Of a stretch of DNA of 64,000 bases, positions 7,703 through 16,264 are shown piece by piece (positions within the stretch are counted from its first letter, which is position 1; every line of letters begins with the position of its first letter). The notes under the pieces are model-generated. The model was given only the letters and a program-made list of their open reading frames with translations, was not told the DNA's origin and ran no database searches. Both the position numbers and the translations under genes were made by a program. Location of the stretch: the NCBI GenBank assembly GCA_017434885.1, contig JAFSGE010000056.1:235004-299003 (forward strand), given 5' to 3'. Source of the stretch: Lachnospiraceae bacterium (lineage in GTDB: Bacteria; Bacillota; Clostridia; Lachnospirales; Lachnospiraceae).

Positions 7703-8992
7703 TTATAATTCACAATTAGTTTTCAAGGATAATACAGCAACTGCTTCAATTTCCACGGTATTTGGAAACATATCAACTCCACAGGCTTTCTGCACACAAT
7801 ATCCTTTCTGCGTCAGATACTTAATATCCCTGACCATCGTTTCCGGATTGCAGGAAACATATACCACCTTACGGGGCGAAAGTACGCATAATGCATCCAA
7901 AAACACTTCACTGCTACCACTTCTGGGCGGATCCATCAATACTACATCTACCTTATCGCCGCTTTCTGCCACCTGCACCATAAATTCCCCTGCATCTTTT
8001 TGGTAAAAACGGATATTGTTAATCTGATTCTTTTTGGCATTAACTACCGCATCCTTCACAGCATCCTTATTCAGTTCCACTCCGATTACCTTTCCTGCTT
8101 TTGCCGATGCAATCATCCCGATGGTTCCTGTTCCGCAGTATGCATCCAGTACTGTCTCTTTCCCTGTTAAACCTGCATACCCGATGGCCTTTTTGTATAG
8201 TTTCTCTGTCTGAACAGGATTTACCTGATAAAACGATTTCGGAGAAATCTTAAAAGTGCAACCGCAAAGTTTGTCTTCAATATATCCCGGACCGTAAATC
8301 ACCTGCTCTTTTTCCCCAAGTACCATACTGGTCCGTTTGTCATTGACATTTACCACCACTGTTGTAATTTCCGGGTGTTCCTTTCGAAGCGCCTTGACAA
8401 AATTGTTTTTGGAAGGCATAACAGGTGATGCCAGCACCAATACTACCATAATCTGTCCTGTCACATGTCCCACCCGCACCAGCACATGCCGAAGTAATCC
8501 GTAACCGGTATCCTCATCATAGGTTTTTATCTTAAAGGATTTTAAAAGCCCTCTTATGGTTACTATAATCGCATCTGCTTTCTGATGCTCTAAAAGACAG
8601 CTTTCCACCGGAACCAGATAATGCGTTCCTTCCTTGTAAGTTCCTGATATCACATTACCTTTTCGGTCTCTGCCAAAGGTGGCAGTTACTTTGTGCCTGT
8701 AATGAACCGGATTCTCCATATCGATAAAGGTTTCCAATTCACAGTAAGGCTTCAGCAATTCTACAAGCCACTCTTTCTTTTTCTTTATCTGTTTCTGATA
8801 CGGCACATCTAAAAGTTGGCAACCTCCGCAGCTTTTGAATACCGGACACGGAGCATTTTGCTCGCTTACATTTTTTACCATCCTTCGTTTTGTTTCATTT
8901 TTACTCTGTTTTTCAAGCTGCTGATATCCTTTTTTGCCCGTTCTGTTATCTGCCTTATTATCAGTCCTGTTGCTTTTTTTGTTAACAGCCAT
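7703..8992 (-). CDS. rlmD: 23S rRNA (uracil-5-)-methyltransferase, RlmD/RumA family
   Basis: A 429-residue SAM-dependent methyltransferase. A lysine-rich extension of about 45 residues precedes an iron-sulphur cluster motif (CPVFKSCGGCQ, with a later Cys), then the TrmA/RumA fold: DAYCGTGTIG binds SAM, and MDPPRSG plus VYVSCNPETM carry the family motif IV and the catalytic cysteine. Enzymes of this family make 5-methyluridine in 23S rRNA; which position cannot be told from sequence. It is a single-gene unit with its own terminator. Confidence 0.9.
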   Translation of the reverse strand: MAVNKKSNRTDNKADNRTGKKGYQQLEKQSKNETKRRMVKNVSEQNAPCPVFKSCGGCQLLDVPYQKQIKKKKEWLVELLKPYCELETFIDMENPVHYRHKVTATFGRDRKGNVISGTYKEGTHYLVPVESCLLEHQKADAIIVTIRGLLKSFKIKTYDEDTGYGLLRHVLVRVGHVTGQIMVVLVLASPVMPSKNNFVKALRKEHPEITTVVVNVNDKRTSMVLGEKEQVIYGPGYIEDKLCGCTFKISPKSFYQVNPVQTEKLYKKAIGYAGLTGKETVLDAYCGTGTIGMIASAKAGKVIGVELNKDAVKDAVVNAKKNQINNIRFYQKDAGEFMVQVAESGDKVDVVLMDPPRSGSSEVFLDALCVLSPRKVVYVSCNPETMVRDIKYLTQKGYCVQKACGVDMFPNTVEIEAVAVLSLKTNCEL

Positions 8993-9045
8993 AGCACATC
9001 CATTCCTTTTACATAAATATACCCCGAGAATCCCCGGGGCTTATT

Positions 9046-9336
9046 TTAATTATGTTGTTCTGATTTTCTTAATTTCACGGAATCAATTCCCTGAATCAAT
9101 TCTTTCGCACGTTCTACATCAGCCTCATTAATCCGGATAGTAAAAACATTTTTTTCTTTTTTACTTCCGCTACCGAATATTCTCTGCCAGAATGTTCTTT
9201 CCTGCCAGTCAATAAAATAAGAAATTCTGTTTTTCAAAAATAACTTTTCCAGTTTTTCTTTGCTTTCAAGACTATAAACCTTACAAAAGGCTACTTCCCT
9301 GTTAAATAGCCTGCTGTCAAATCCCATTGATGACAT
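9046..9336 (-). CDS. Small DUF2007-like hypothetical protein
   Basis: A 96-residue soluble protein. Residues 13-33 (EVAFCKVYSLESKEKLEKLF) and the segment VFTIRINEADVERAKELI resemble the small ferredoxin-like fold of DUF2007 'signal transducing' proteins, in which a strand-helix-strand pattern repeats. There is no catalytic motif and no membrane segment. It stands alone between rlmD and another hypothetical gene. Function unknown; the family assignment is tentative. Confidence 0.6.
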   Translation of the reverse strand: MSSMGFDSRLFNREVAFCKVYSLESKEKLEKLFLKNRISYFIDWQERTFWQRIFGSGSKKEKNVFTIRINEADVERAKELIQGIDSVKLRKSEQHN

Positions 9337-9438
9337 AAAATACTCCCCCTGCCCGTATCTGAGCTTATGTTAACTTATAGTTCATTATATAGCATATGCT
9401 GTTTCTATTTCAAGAAAAAAATACAATATTCTTATTTT

Positions 9439-9741
9439 TTACAGTTTTTTTGACAACTCCCAGAGTGGTTTTTGAAGCATATACTGCTCATTCAGCCAGT
9501 CAGCAGCTTCCTCAACTCCCTGTGCGGAAAAAACAAAATCTTTCCTCTGCTTCTTCTCTTCCTCTGTCTTGGCATAACAATAAGGCTCTGGCCAAATGAT
9601 TACTTCGAGAACTGTTTTCTTCTCTCCGTCTTCTGCCTCTGCTTCTTTCTTTCTGAGCATATACCGCATGCCATCCATACTGGCACAATATTCTTCCTTT
9701 TTGACATAATTAAATACATGAAAACGCTCTTTATCTATCAT
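9439..9741 (-). CDS. Conserved hypothetical protein
   Basis: A 100-residue charged, soluble protein with no motif I recognise. AAAAGGAAAG lies seven bases before the ATG, supporting translation. Visible features are a Lys/Glu-rich middle (MLRKKEAEAEDGEKK), an aromatic stretch (IIWPEPYCYAKTEEEKKQRKD) and a C-terminal WLNEQYMLQKPLW segment. It lies between cheY and the DUF2007-like gene, with no clear operon partner. Confidence 0.6.
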   Translation of the reverse strand: MIDKERFHVFNYVKKEEYCASMDGMRYMLRKKEAEAEDGEKKTVLEVIIWPEPYCYAKTEEEKKQRKDFVFSAQGVEEAADWLNEQYMLQKPLWELSKKL

Positions 9742-9792
9742 GCTGACTTTCCTTTTAAAACCTTAACTTTCAATCTTACTATAAAGTATAAA

Positions 9793-9818
9793 GGCACCGG
9801 ACACTGGCGTCCGATGCC
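9793..9818 (-). terminator. Terminator of cheY
   Basis: A GC-rich hairpin (9793-9802 with 9809-9818, one mismatch) lies downstream of cheY on the minus strand, followed there by TTTATACTTT. Confidence 0.65.
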
Positions 9819-9846
9819 ATTTGTTCAAGCTTAAATATGCTGTCAA

Positions 9847-10209
9847 TTATTTGTTCATTACCTTATCAATAGCCGCAAGTAAACGGTCTACTTCAAAAGG
9901 TTTGACAATGAAATCGGAAGCACCATTCTCTACAGCTTCTGCAAGAATTGCCTGCTGACCGATTGCCGTACAGATAATTACCTTAGCATTGGGATCTAAT
10001 ACTTTAAGTCTCTTTAATGCTTCCACACCGTTCATTTCCGGCATGGTAATATCAAGAAGCACTACATCCGGTTTTACCTGCAAATACATTTGAACAGCCT
10101 CTATACCACTTCCGGCTTCCCCTGCCATAGTGTGTCCGTTCGCTTCTAACATTCTTTTAATTGACATTCTCATGAATGCTGCATCATCTACTACTAATAC
10201 ACTTGCCAT
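9847..10209 (-). CDS. cheY: CheY-type single-domain response regulator
   Basis: A 120-residue receiver domain with no output domain. The acidic pair Asp8/Asp9, phospho-acceptor Asp53 (LLDITMPEMNG), Thr81 and Lys103 (KPF) are all in place, so it should be phosphorylated. Such proteins switch the flagellar motor in chemotaxis. Here it stands alone rather than in a che operon; an MCP-PilZ gene lies 15 kb away and a YvyF-like flagellar-type gene 45 kb away. The gene symbol rests on domain form; another single-domain regulator is possible. Confidence 0.85.
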   Translation of the reverse strand: MASVLVVDDAAFMRMSIKRMLEANGHTMAGEAGSGIEAVQMYLQVKPDVVLLDITMPEMNGVEALKRLKVLDPNAKVIICTAIGQQAILAEAVENGASDFIVKPFEVDRLLAAIDKVMNK

Positions 10210-10389
10210 TTTCTTTCCCTTACCTTAATCATGTATATTATAATGTTATATCATTACTTCTCCGCAACATACATAAGTATTCTAACATACTTTTTTTGAG
10301 AAGAAAATATATTTTTCCAAAATGTTTTCTAAATTTAGTGTGCAAAAAATAAACACACCAAGTAAAGTTCGCCAATTCCTGCCAGACAG

Positions 10390-10424
10390 AAAAAAGTCGC
10401 AAACATTAAGTTTGCGACTTTTTT
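10390..10424 (-). terminator. Terminator of tRNA-Pro
   Basis: A perfect 14-bp stem (10390-10403 with 10411-10424) with A/T-rich base and a seven-base loop lies right after the tRNA on the minus strand. It ends in a run of six T. Confidence 0.85.
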
Positions 10425-10429
10425 CTCAG

Positions 10430-10502
10430 TCGGAGTGACAAGACTTGAACTTGCGGCCTCTACTTCCCTAAAGTAGCGCTCTACCACCTGAGCCACACCC
10501 CG
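10430..10502 (-). tRNA. tRNA-Pro (anticodon AGG)
   Basis: A 73-base cloverleaf: acceptor stem CGGGGTG/CACTCCG with one G-U pair, D arm GCTC/GAGC, anticodon stem CTACT/AGTAG, loop TTAGGGA, five-base variable loop, T arm with TTCAAGT, discriminator A. The loop gives anticodon AGG, reading CCU and, if A34 becomes inosine, other proline codons. CCA is not encoded. The C1-G72 pair and G37 fit proline tRNAs. Confidence 0.95.
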
Positions 10503-10665
10503 AAACGCAAGATTTATTATATATGCTATTTACAAAAAAAGCAAGCCTAATTTTCAAAAAAATCAAAAAAATTTACACAAATCACAAAAAAGCCCTAAAA
10601 ATATTGCTTCCATGCCCTTTCTATAATAAAATAATAGCATATTATAAATTACGGAGGACATTTTT
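10503..10665. other. AT-rich intergenic region upstream of the DUF975 gene
   Basis: This 163-base stretch carries the upstream region of the tRNA on one strand and the leader of the DUF975 gene on the other. A TATAAT at 10622-10627 is a possible -10, but no -35 at proper spacing is visible. An ACGGAGGACA ribosome site precedes the ATG at 10666. Confidence 0.4.
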
Positions 10666-11454
10666 ATGTGGACACGAAGTGAACTAAAGACGCGTGCACG
10701 CGAAATATTAAACCTTAATTATTGGAAAGCTGTGCTCGTTTCTCTGATTTATTCTTTCCTCACAGGCAGCGGTGGTGGTTCCGCAGGCTCAAGCAGTACT
10801 GCAACCGATCAATCCGGTTCCTACGGCGGTGGCAGTGGCATCTTATCAAATCCATCCTCTGAAGACCTTGCCTTTTTCTTCGGAATGATTATCTTCATCC
10901 TGGTATTTGTACTGATTGTTTTTGCAATTGCCTTTGCAATGAGTGCATTTATTTTTGCACCCCTGCAGGTAGGATGTCATCGTTTCTTTATCCGCTGTGA
11001 AAATCAGACAGGAGAAATCAATGATGTGGTATTTGCTTTTTCAAGCCACTACATGAACGTTGTAAAGATTATGTTCTTTTACACCCTTTACATTTTCCTA
11101 TGGAGCTTGCTGTTCCTGATTCCCGGTGTTATCAAAAGCTACGAATACCGCATGATTCCTTATTTGCTTGCAGAAAATCCGGCTCTTAGTAAAAAAGAAG
11201 CTTTTGCTCTCAGCAAACAGATGATGGATGGCGAAAAGTTCAATGCATGGGTACTTGATTTATCCTTTATCGGTTGGAATATTTTAAGTGCCTTTACCTG
11301 TTGCATCCTGGCAATTTTCTATGTAGCACCTTATCAGAATCTTACCAATGCACAGCTTTATGCTGTTTTAAAACAGAAAATTAATTACAACCAATCAAAT
11401 CCGTATGATTCTTATACGCAGAATACATATGACCAAAATCCTTATCTGCAGTAA
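10666..11454 (+). CDS. DUF975 family membrane protein
   Basis: A 262-residue membrane protein. The N-terminus (WTRSELKTRAREILNLNYW) is the DUF975 signature. An outside-type loop rich in Gly and Ser (about residues 32-65) follows the first helix, and then about four more helices; ALSKKEAFALSKQMMDGEK is the conserved amphipathic segment after IPGVIKSYEYRMIPYLLAENP. The C-terminus is Tyr/Asn/Gln-rich. Function is unknown; the family is widespread in Lachnospiraceae. GGAGG lies nine bases before the ATG. It converges on ybgC with only 12 bases between the genes. Confidence 0.85.
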   Translation: MWTRSELKTRAREILNLNYWKAVLVSLIYSFLTGSGGGSAGSSSTATDQSGSYGGGSGILSNPSSEDLAFFFGMIIFILVFVLIVFAIAFAMSAFIFAPLQVGCHRFFIRCENQTGEINDVVFAFSSHYMNVVKIMFFYTLYIFLWSLLFLIPGVIKSYEYRMIPYLLAENPALSKKEAFALSKQMMDGEKFNAWVLDLSFIGWNILSAFTCCILAIFYVAPYQNLTNAQLYAVLKQKINYNQSNPYDSYTQNTYDQNPYLQ

Positions 11455-11466
11455 CAATATAACAAA

Positions 11467-11880
11467 TTATTGCTGTGAATATTTGAGAAACATTTCATGA
11501 AAATGGGGCGCCTGTTTTTTTAACGAAACCGGGCGTCCTTCTTTATTCAGGAAACAATGCCTGCTCTCTCCCGTCGTTTTCACCTCTCCTGTCTTCTTAT
11601 CGGTAATCACATAGCTGATGGCCAGTTTAATGCCGTTATATTCCAAAATAGAGGGTGTAATCAACACTTCATCGTCAAAGTGAACCATGGACTTATATTC
11701 ACAGGAAACAGCCAATACAGGGCTGATAATCCCCTCTTCTTCCATTGCCTTATAGCTGACCCCCATCTGGCCCATGAAATCAATTCTGGCAGATTCAAAC
11801 CAACGGATATAGTTGGAATGATGAATAATTCCCATCTGGTCCGTTTCATAATATTGCGCTTTATGTTCATAAGGTTTCAT
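11467..11880 (-). CDS. Acyl-CoA thioesterase, YbgC/FadM-type hotdog fold
   Basis: A 137-residue 4HBT-family protein. The motif YETDQMGIIHHSNYIRWFE places the family's catalytic aspartate at residue 14, and SCEYKSMVHFDDEVLI is the typical central strand. These enzymes hydrolyse acyl-CoA or acyl-ACP thioesters in the cytosol; the substrate here is unknown. It is the last gene of a pepD, AI-2E-family transporter, thioesterase unit and begins six bases after the preceding stop, with GGAG in that gene's end. Confidence 0.88.
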   Translation of the reverse strand: MKPYEHKAQYYETDQMGIIHHSNYIRWFESARIDFMGQMGVSYKAMEEEGIISPVLAVSCEYKSMVHFDDEVLITPSILEYNGIKLAISYVITDKKTGEVKTTGESRHCFLNKEGRPVSLKKQAPHFHEMFLKYSQQ

Positions 11881-11886
11881 ATCGCC

Positions 11887-13224
11887 TTATCTCCTTCCCT
11901 TTTTCCCATAATACTGTTTGCGAACCGGCTTTGCCTCTCCGCCTTTTGTCTGCCTTGTCTGCTCTTTTTCCGAACTATCGGCAACTTCCCTTGCAGGTTC
12001 TTTCGCCGATGCGCTCACAGCCACCTTGGCAGTTTCCGCATGTCCCTTTGGCCGATACGGCGTTTCTTTTCTGTCCTGAGCACTGTTTCTTTCATTTACA
12101 TTTTCACGAAGCAGAATATATACCGTGGAAAGCAGCGGAATGAATATCAGCATTCCCAAAACGCCCATCAGACTACCTCCGACAGTCACGGCTGCCAAAA
12201 CCCAGATAGAAGGAAGTCCCACCGAATTTCCTACCACATGGGGATAAATCAGATTCCCCTCAAGCTGTTGAATTACAAGGAATAAAATTAAAAATCCGAT
12301 TGCCTTGGTAGGACTGTCTACCAGAATCAGAAATGCACCGATAAAACATCCGATAAAGGCACCCACAACGGGAATCAGCGCTGTAAATGCAATCAGTACA
12401 CCTATCATCACTGCAAACGGGAAGCGCAAAACACTCATTGCTATCACAAATAAGGCACCTAAAATTACTGCCTCCACACACTGTCCTGTAATAAAATTAC
12501 TGAAATTTCTGTGAAGCAGCTTTGCCACTTTCGTAACCCATGCATGGGTCTTTGGTTTGGTATAAGCCTTTATTACACGGCTCGCCTGATCTCCCAGCTT
12601 TTCTTTCTGCATCAATACATAGAAGGAAAACACAAGCGCGATAAAGAAATTTACGGCACCGCTTGCAATACTGCTTGCCACAGAAAATGTGGATGTAAGT
12701 ACATTGCCCATACCATTCTGTAAAAAGCCGATAACATCCTGCAACACATTCTGCCAATCAATTTCCGGTATCTGAATGGAACGAAGTTCATTTAACAGTT
12801 TCGGATTGGATGCAAGCAGCACTTCCAGATAACTAATGGTATTCTCCAAAAAGATAGGAATCTCCTGCGCCAGCACCTTCACAGTCTGTGCCAACTGCGG
12901 AATTACTGTCACAATCACAAGTACAATTACCAAAATCACCGCCACATAAGCAAGAATCATACAAATGGGGCGCTTCACCTTTTCTGCAAATGTACTGCGT
13001 CCTTCTTTTTCTTTCTTTATCCGAAACAGCTTTCTTTCAAAAAATCTCATGGGAATATTAATTACAAATGCAATTGCTGCCCCCAGCAAAAACGGCTTTA
13101 CTATCTGCACAAAAAAAACAACTGCCTGCCACAATAAATCAATTTTCATCAGTGCAAGACATACTACTGCAGCAAATAAAATAAGCCCTCTGATATTCTT
13201 TATCTCTTTTCTGTTCAAGTTCAT
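11887..13224 (-). CDS. AI-2E family transporter (PerM/YtvI-like)
   Basis: A 445-residue membrane protein. The start at 13224 is chosen because GGAGGG lies six bases upstream and the ATGA there overlaps the pepD stop codon, a sign of translational coupling. About eight helices are visible: three near the N-terminus, a soluble segment (SYLEVLLASNPKLLNELRS), and a C-terminal block with GVLIAFTALIPVVGAFIG and the family signature LEGNLIYPHVVGNSVGLP. A charged, Lys/Arg/Glu-rich cytosolic tail of about 70 residues follows. Relatives export small molecules or act as Na+/H+ antiporters; substrate unknown. Confidence 0.9.
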   Translation of the reverse strand: MNLNRKEIKNIRGLILFAAVVCLALMKIDLLWQAVVFFVQIVKPFLLGAAIAFVINIPMRFFERKLFRIKKEKEGRSTFAEKVKRPICMILAYVAVILVIVLVIVTVIPQLAQTVKVLAQEIPIFLENTISYLEVLLASNPKLLNELRSIQIPEIDWQNVLQDVIGFLQNGMGNVLTSTFSVASSIASGAVNFFIALVFSFYVLMQKEKLGDQASRVIKAYTKPKTHAWVTKVAKLLHRNFSNFITGQCVEAVILGALFVIAMSVLRFPFAVMIGVLIAFTALIPVVGAFIGCFIGAFLILVDSPTKAIGFLILFLVIQQLEGNLIYPHVVGNSVGLPSIWVLAAVTVGGSLMGVLGMLIFIPLLSTVYILLRENVNERNSAQDRKETPYRPKGHAETAKVAVSASAKEPAREVADSSEKEQTRQTKGGEAKPVRKQYYGKKGRR

Positions 13225-14684
13225 CTCATACCCTCCAATAATTTCAGCAGAAACTCCCACACGCGCTTTGTGGAATCAATGCTCAGTTCCTCTTCCGTAG
13301 TGTGTATATTTTTCATATCAGGACCAAATGATACACAATCAAGCTCCGGTATCTTATCGGCAAAAATTCCACACTCAAGCCCCGCATGAATCGCCTGTAT
13401 CTCAGGCTGCTGTCCGTACATCTCTTCATACAAAGCTACTATTTTTTCGCGAAGAGGCGAATCTTTCCGGTAAGCCCACCCGGGATAATCTCCGGTCACT
13501 TCCATCTCTGCTCCTGCCAACAAGGCAAGTCCTCTCAGCCTTTCTACCAATGCTTTTTTTGCACTTTCCAATGAACTTCTCGCCGAAATGCCGATTCTGA
13601 AGCTTCCCTCTATACAGGAAAGCAGACCAAGATTTAAGGAAGTTTCTACCAATCCTTCCATTGCACCGCTCATAGCCTGCACCCCGTTTGGAATTGTCAT
13701 AAGCAGAGAAATCATTTTACGGCTTGCTTGCCAATCCATTGCTTTTTCCTCTGCAATTTCCCCACATACCGCCTCTACGGTTACTCCGCTGTCTTTTTCC
13801 GCCAGTTCCTGTTTCAATTCTTTATTTACTGCTGTAACAAACTTTTTGATTCGTTCTTCCGCTTCTGCCGGGTTTATCTCCTTGTTCAAAAGAATCCGGG
13901 CTGCCGCCTCTCTCGGAATGGCATTGTCCGCAAGCCCTCCCTCCATAGATACAAGCTGAAATTCAATACAATCTGCAAGCTGACTCAACACCCTGCCCAA
14001 AAGGCAATTGGCATTTCCACGCTCTTTGTGAATTTCCACACCGGAATGACCGCCTAAAAGCCCCGAAACCTTTATCTTGCAAAGAATACCGCTTGCGGTC
14101 TGCTCCTCATATTCGTATCGCAAATTCACTCTGCAACCGCCTGCGCAGCCTGCAAGAAAAATTCCTTCTTCTTCCGAATCAAGATTTAAAAGAGTCGTTG
14201 CCCTGCAGCAGGACAAATCAATGCCTCTTGCTCCGTCCATTCCCACTTCCTCATCTACCGTAATGACAAGCTCAATTCTCGGATGCTGATATTCCTCCCC
14301 GTCAAGCAGCGCAAGTCCATAAGCCACTGCGATTCCATCATCACCGCCAAGGCTTGTTCCCTCTGCATAAATCTTATCACCGGACACTTTCAGACAGAGT
14401 CCCTCTTTTTCCATGTTGATATCACAGTCAGGCTTTTTCACCGCTACCATGTCCATATGTCCCTGTATCATCACAGGCGCGCTGTTTTCATACCCTTCTG
14501 TGGCTTCTTTTATGATAATCACATTTCCAAGCTCATCCTGATAATGCTCTAAGCTTCTCTCTTTTGCAAAACCAACAAGATAATCACTGATTTGCCGGAT
14601 ATTTCCCGAACCGTGGGGAATGTTGCAAATCTCTTCAAAATAATAAAAAACCCTTTCCGGGTTCAGTCCGTTAAGTACACGCAT
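13221..14684 (-). CDS. pepD: Aminoacyl-histidine dipeptidase (M20)
   Basis: A 487-residue zinc dipeptidase of family M20/PepD. QGHMDMV, GGDDGIAVAYGLALLD, DEEVGMDGARGID and NLDSEEEG hold the expected metal ligands and catalytic carboxylates, with the lid/dimerisation domain in the middle and a final catalytic segment (HAGLECGIF). It cleaves Xaa-His and other dipeptides in the cytosol. Length is usual for the family. It heads a three-gene unit with the AI-2E-type transporter and the thioesterase. Confidence 0.94.
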   Translation of the reverse strand: MRVLNGLNPERVFYYFEEICNIPHGSGNIRQISDYLVGFAKERSLEHYQDELGNVIIIKEATEGYENSAPVMIQGHMDMVAVKKPDCDINMEKEGLCLKVSGDKIYAEGTSLGGDDGIAVAYGLALLDGEEYQHPRIELVITVDEEVGMDGARGIDLSCCRATTLLNLDSEEEGIFLAGCAGGCRVNLRYEYEEQTASGILCKIKVSGLLGGHSGVEIHKERGNANCLLGRVLSQLADCIEFQLVSMEGGLADNAIPREAAARILLNKEINPAEAEERIKKFVTAVNKELKQELAEKDSGVTVEAVCGEIAEEKAMDWQASRKMISLLMTIPNGVQAMSGAMEGLVETSLNLGLLSCIEGSFRIGISARSSLESAKKALVERLRGLALLAGAEMEVTGDYPGWAYRKDSPLREKIVALYEEMYGQQPEIQAIHAGLECGIFADKIPELDCVSFGPDMKNIHTTEEELSIDSTKRVWEFLLKLLEGMR

Positions 14685-14753
14685 ACAACACTCTCTTTCC
14701 CAACACTATAGGTCATTTTTTCACATTCTAACCACAATCATATCATAAAAAAA

Positions 14754-14779
14754 GAACCCTATCAATCCCGATAAGGTTC
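14754..14779 (-). terminator. Terminator of infC-rpmI-rplT
   Basis: A 10-bp stem (14754-14763 with 14770-14779, one G-U pair) follows rplT on the minus strand and is trailed by seven T. Confidence 0.88.
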
Positions 14780-14794
14780 CTTGGTATGTCCTAT

Positions 14795-15151
14795 TTATGC
14801 AAGTTTGCTCTTTGCAAGCTCTGCAAGTGTTGCAAATCCTTCTGCATCATTTACTGCCATTTCAGCAAGCATCTTTCTGTTGATATCTACTTCTGCAAGC
14901 TTAAGACCATACATAAACTTGCTGTAGGATAATCCGTTCAATCTTGCAGCAGCGTTGATACGTGCAATCCATAACTGTCTGAACTGACGCTTCTTTTCCT
15001 TACGTCCTGCATAAGAAGAAGCTAATGCTCTCATTACGGACTGTTTTGCTACTCTATACTGTTTGCTTCTGGCTCCTCTGTAGCCCTTTGCAAGCTTTAA
15101 TACTCTATTGTGTTTTTTCTTAGCGTTCATACCGCCTTTAATTCTTGCCAT
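14795..15151 (-). CDS. rplT: 50S ribosomal protein L20
   Basis: A 118-residue, strongly basic ribosomal protein with the standard N-terminus ([20 protein letters not shown]) and [16 protein letters not shown] core. L20 binds 23S rRNA early in large-subunit assembly. In Firmicutes it also binds the leader of its own operon to repress infC-rpmI-rplT. It is the last gene of the operon, 43 bases after rpmI, with a terminator 15 bases downstream. Confidence 0.98.
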   Translation of the reverse strand: MARIKGGMNAKKKHNRVLKLAKGYRGARSKQYRVAKQSVMRALASSYAGRKEKKRQFRQLWIARINAAARLNGLSYSKFMYGLKLAEVDINRKMLAEMAVNDAEGFATLAELAKSKLA

Positions 15152-15194
15152 GTCTTATTTCCTCCTTACGACTCGTTAATCCCTATCAATCTAC

Positions 15195-15392
15195 TTACAG
15201 ATAAGGTAAAATCTTCTTCATATTCTTAACATTTGTTGCATCTGTAATAGCAGACTGTCTGAGATTACGTTTTCTCTTTGTAGTCTTCTTGGTTAAGATA
15301 TGGCTCTTGTAAGCTTTACTTCTTTTTAATTTACCTGTTCCTGTAGCTTTAAAACGCTTTGCAGCAGCTTTGCTTGTTTTCATTTTGGGCAT
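15195..15392 (-). CDS. rpmI: 50S ribosomal protein L35
   Basis: A 65-residue basic protein starting [15 protein letters not shown], as L35 does. The ATG at 15392 has AGGAGG eight bases upstream, so an in-frame ATG eight codons earlier is rejected. It sits between infC and rplT in the conserved order. Confidence 0.98.
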   Translation of the reverse strand: MPKMKTSKAAAKRFKATGTGKLKRSKAYKSHILTKKTTKRKRNLRQSAITDATNVKNMKKILPYL

Positions 15393-15462
15393 AACTGATT
15401 CCTCCTGTACATTCAAATTAATTGCTCGACAGCATATCCTCTGTCATCTATTTTAACTGATT

Positions 15463-15969
15463 TTACTTCTTCTCAGTTAAAAACATGGTCATGCTCCTGC
15501 CTTCTACCTTAGGAGCTTTTTCTACAACACATACATCTGCAAGTGCCTCTGCAAAGTCATCTAAGATGTGCTTGCTGCTTGCCATATGTGCCATTTCACG
15601 TCCGCGGAAACGAAGTGTTACTTTCACCCTGTCACCTTTGGACAAGAACTTTCTTGCCGAATTAACCTTTGTGTTTAAATCGTTGGTATCGATATTGGGA
15701 GAAAGACGAATTTCTTTGATCTCGATTACCTTCTGTTTCTTCTTAGCTTCTTTTTCTCTTCTTGTCTGCTCGTATTTATACTTGCCGTAATCTACAATCT
15801 TGCAAACCGGAGGCTTTGCTGTGGGAGCAATCTTTACTAAATCCACTCCGGCTTCCTCTGCAAGCGCAAGTGCTTCTCTGGCAGACATGATACCTAACTG
15901 TTCACCATCTTCACCGATTACACGTACTTCTTTGTCTCTAATCTGTTCGTTAATGAATAAATCGCTAAT
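15463..15969 (-). CDS. infC: Translation initiation factor IF-3 (AUU start)
   Basis: A 168-residue IF-3, which binds the 30S subunit and checks start-codon pairing. The N-domain (NEQIRDKEVRVIGEDGEQLG), linker of Lys and Glu, and C-domain (EIRLSPNIDTNDLNTKVNSA, VTLRFRGREMAH) are complete. No ATG fits: GGGAGGG precedes ATT at 15969-15967 by seven bases, and the protein from there has normal length. An AUU start is the classic device by which IF-3 limits its own synthesis in other bacteria. An ATG 21 codons upstream would add hydrophobic residues absent from the family. Confidence 0.93.
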   Translation of the reverse strand: MSDLFINEQIRDKEVRVIGEDGEQLGIMSAREALALAEEAGVDLVKIAPTAKPPVCKIVDYGKYKYEQTRREKEAKKKQKVIEIKEIRLSPNIDTNDLNTKVNSARKFLSKGDRVKVTLRFRGREMAHMASSKHILDDFAEALADVCVVEKAPKVEGRSMTMFLTEKK

Positions 15970-16184
15970 GGTTGTACCCTCCCTATAAGAAAAAATAAAC
16001 AAAAAAGTGAATAGCATAACTATCCACTTCAAATTCTCCGCACTTCTTTGCTACGGTATTTCAAACCGCATCGCAAAACCGCTTTGACAAAGATTCTTTG
16101 TCATTTTGAATTATGAACACCTGCAAGCCCGATTGCCGCAGGGTGAGAGTGGATACTCTGCTTGGTTTTCGTGTTTTCACACAC
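15970..16184 (-). promoter_or_regulatory. L20-type autoregulatory leader of infC-rpmI-rplT
   Basis: The roughly 215-base leader between the predicted transcript start and infC holds strong pairing: a GTGTGAAAACAC hairpin at its 5' end, the segment AGAGTATCCACTCTCACC typical of infC leaders, GACAAAG/CTTTGTC, and TTGCGATGCGG/CCGTAGCAA. It matches in place and character the leader that L20 binds in Firmicutes to control the operon by attenuation. The exact fold was not computed. Confidence 0.75.
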
Positions 16185-16190
16185 TCAAAT

Positions 16191-16219
16191 AATATATCAC
16201 CCATTTGTACCAATGTCAA
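16191..16219 (-). promoter_or_regulatory. Promoter of infC-rpmI-rplT
   Basis: On the minus strand, -35 TTGACA (16219-16214), a 17-base spacer and -10 TATATT (16196-16191). Confidence 0.8.
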
Positions 16220-16264
16220 TATATTTTTTTAATTTTTGTGATATTTTTATTTACAACATGTTTC

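Noticed and set aside
9016-9045. Terminator after the DUF2007-like gene
   Set aside because: Only a 5-bp CCCCG/CGGGG stem with no proper T-run could be drawn, so it was left out.
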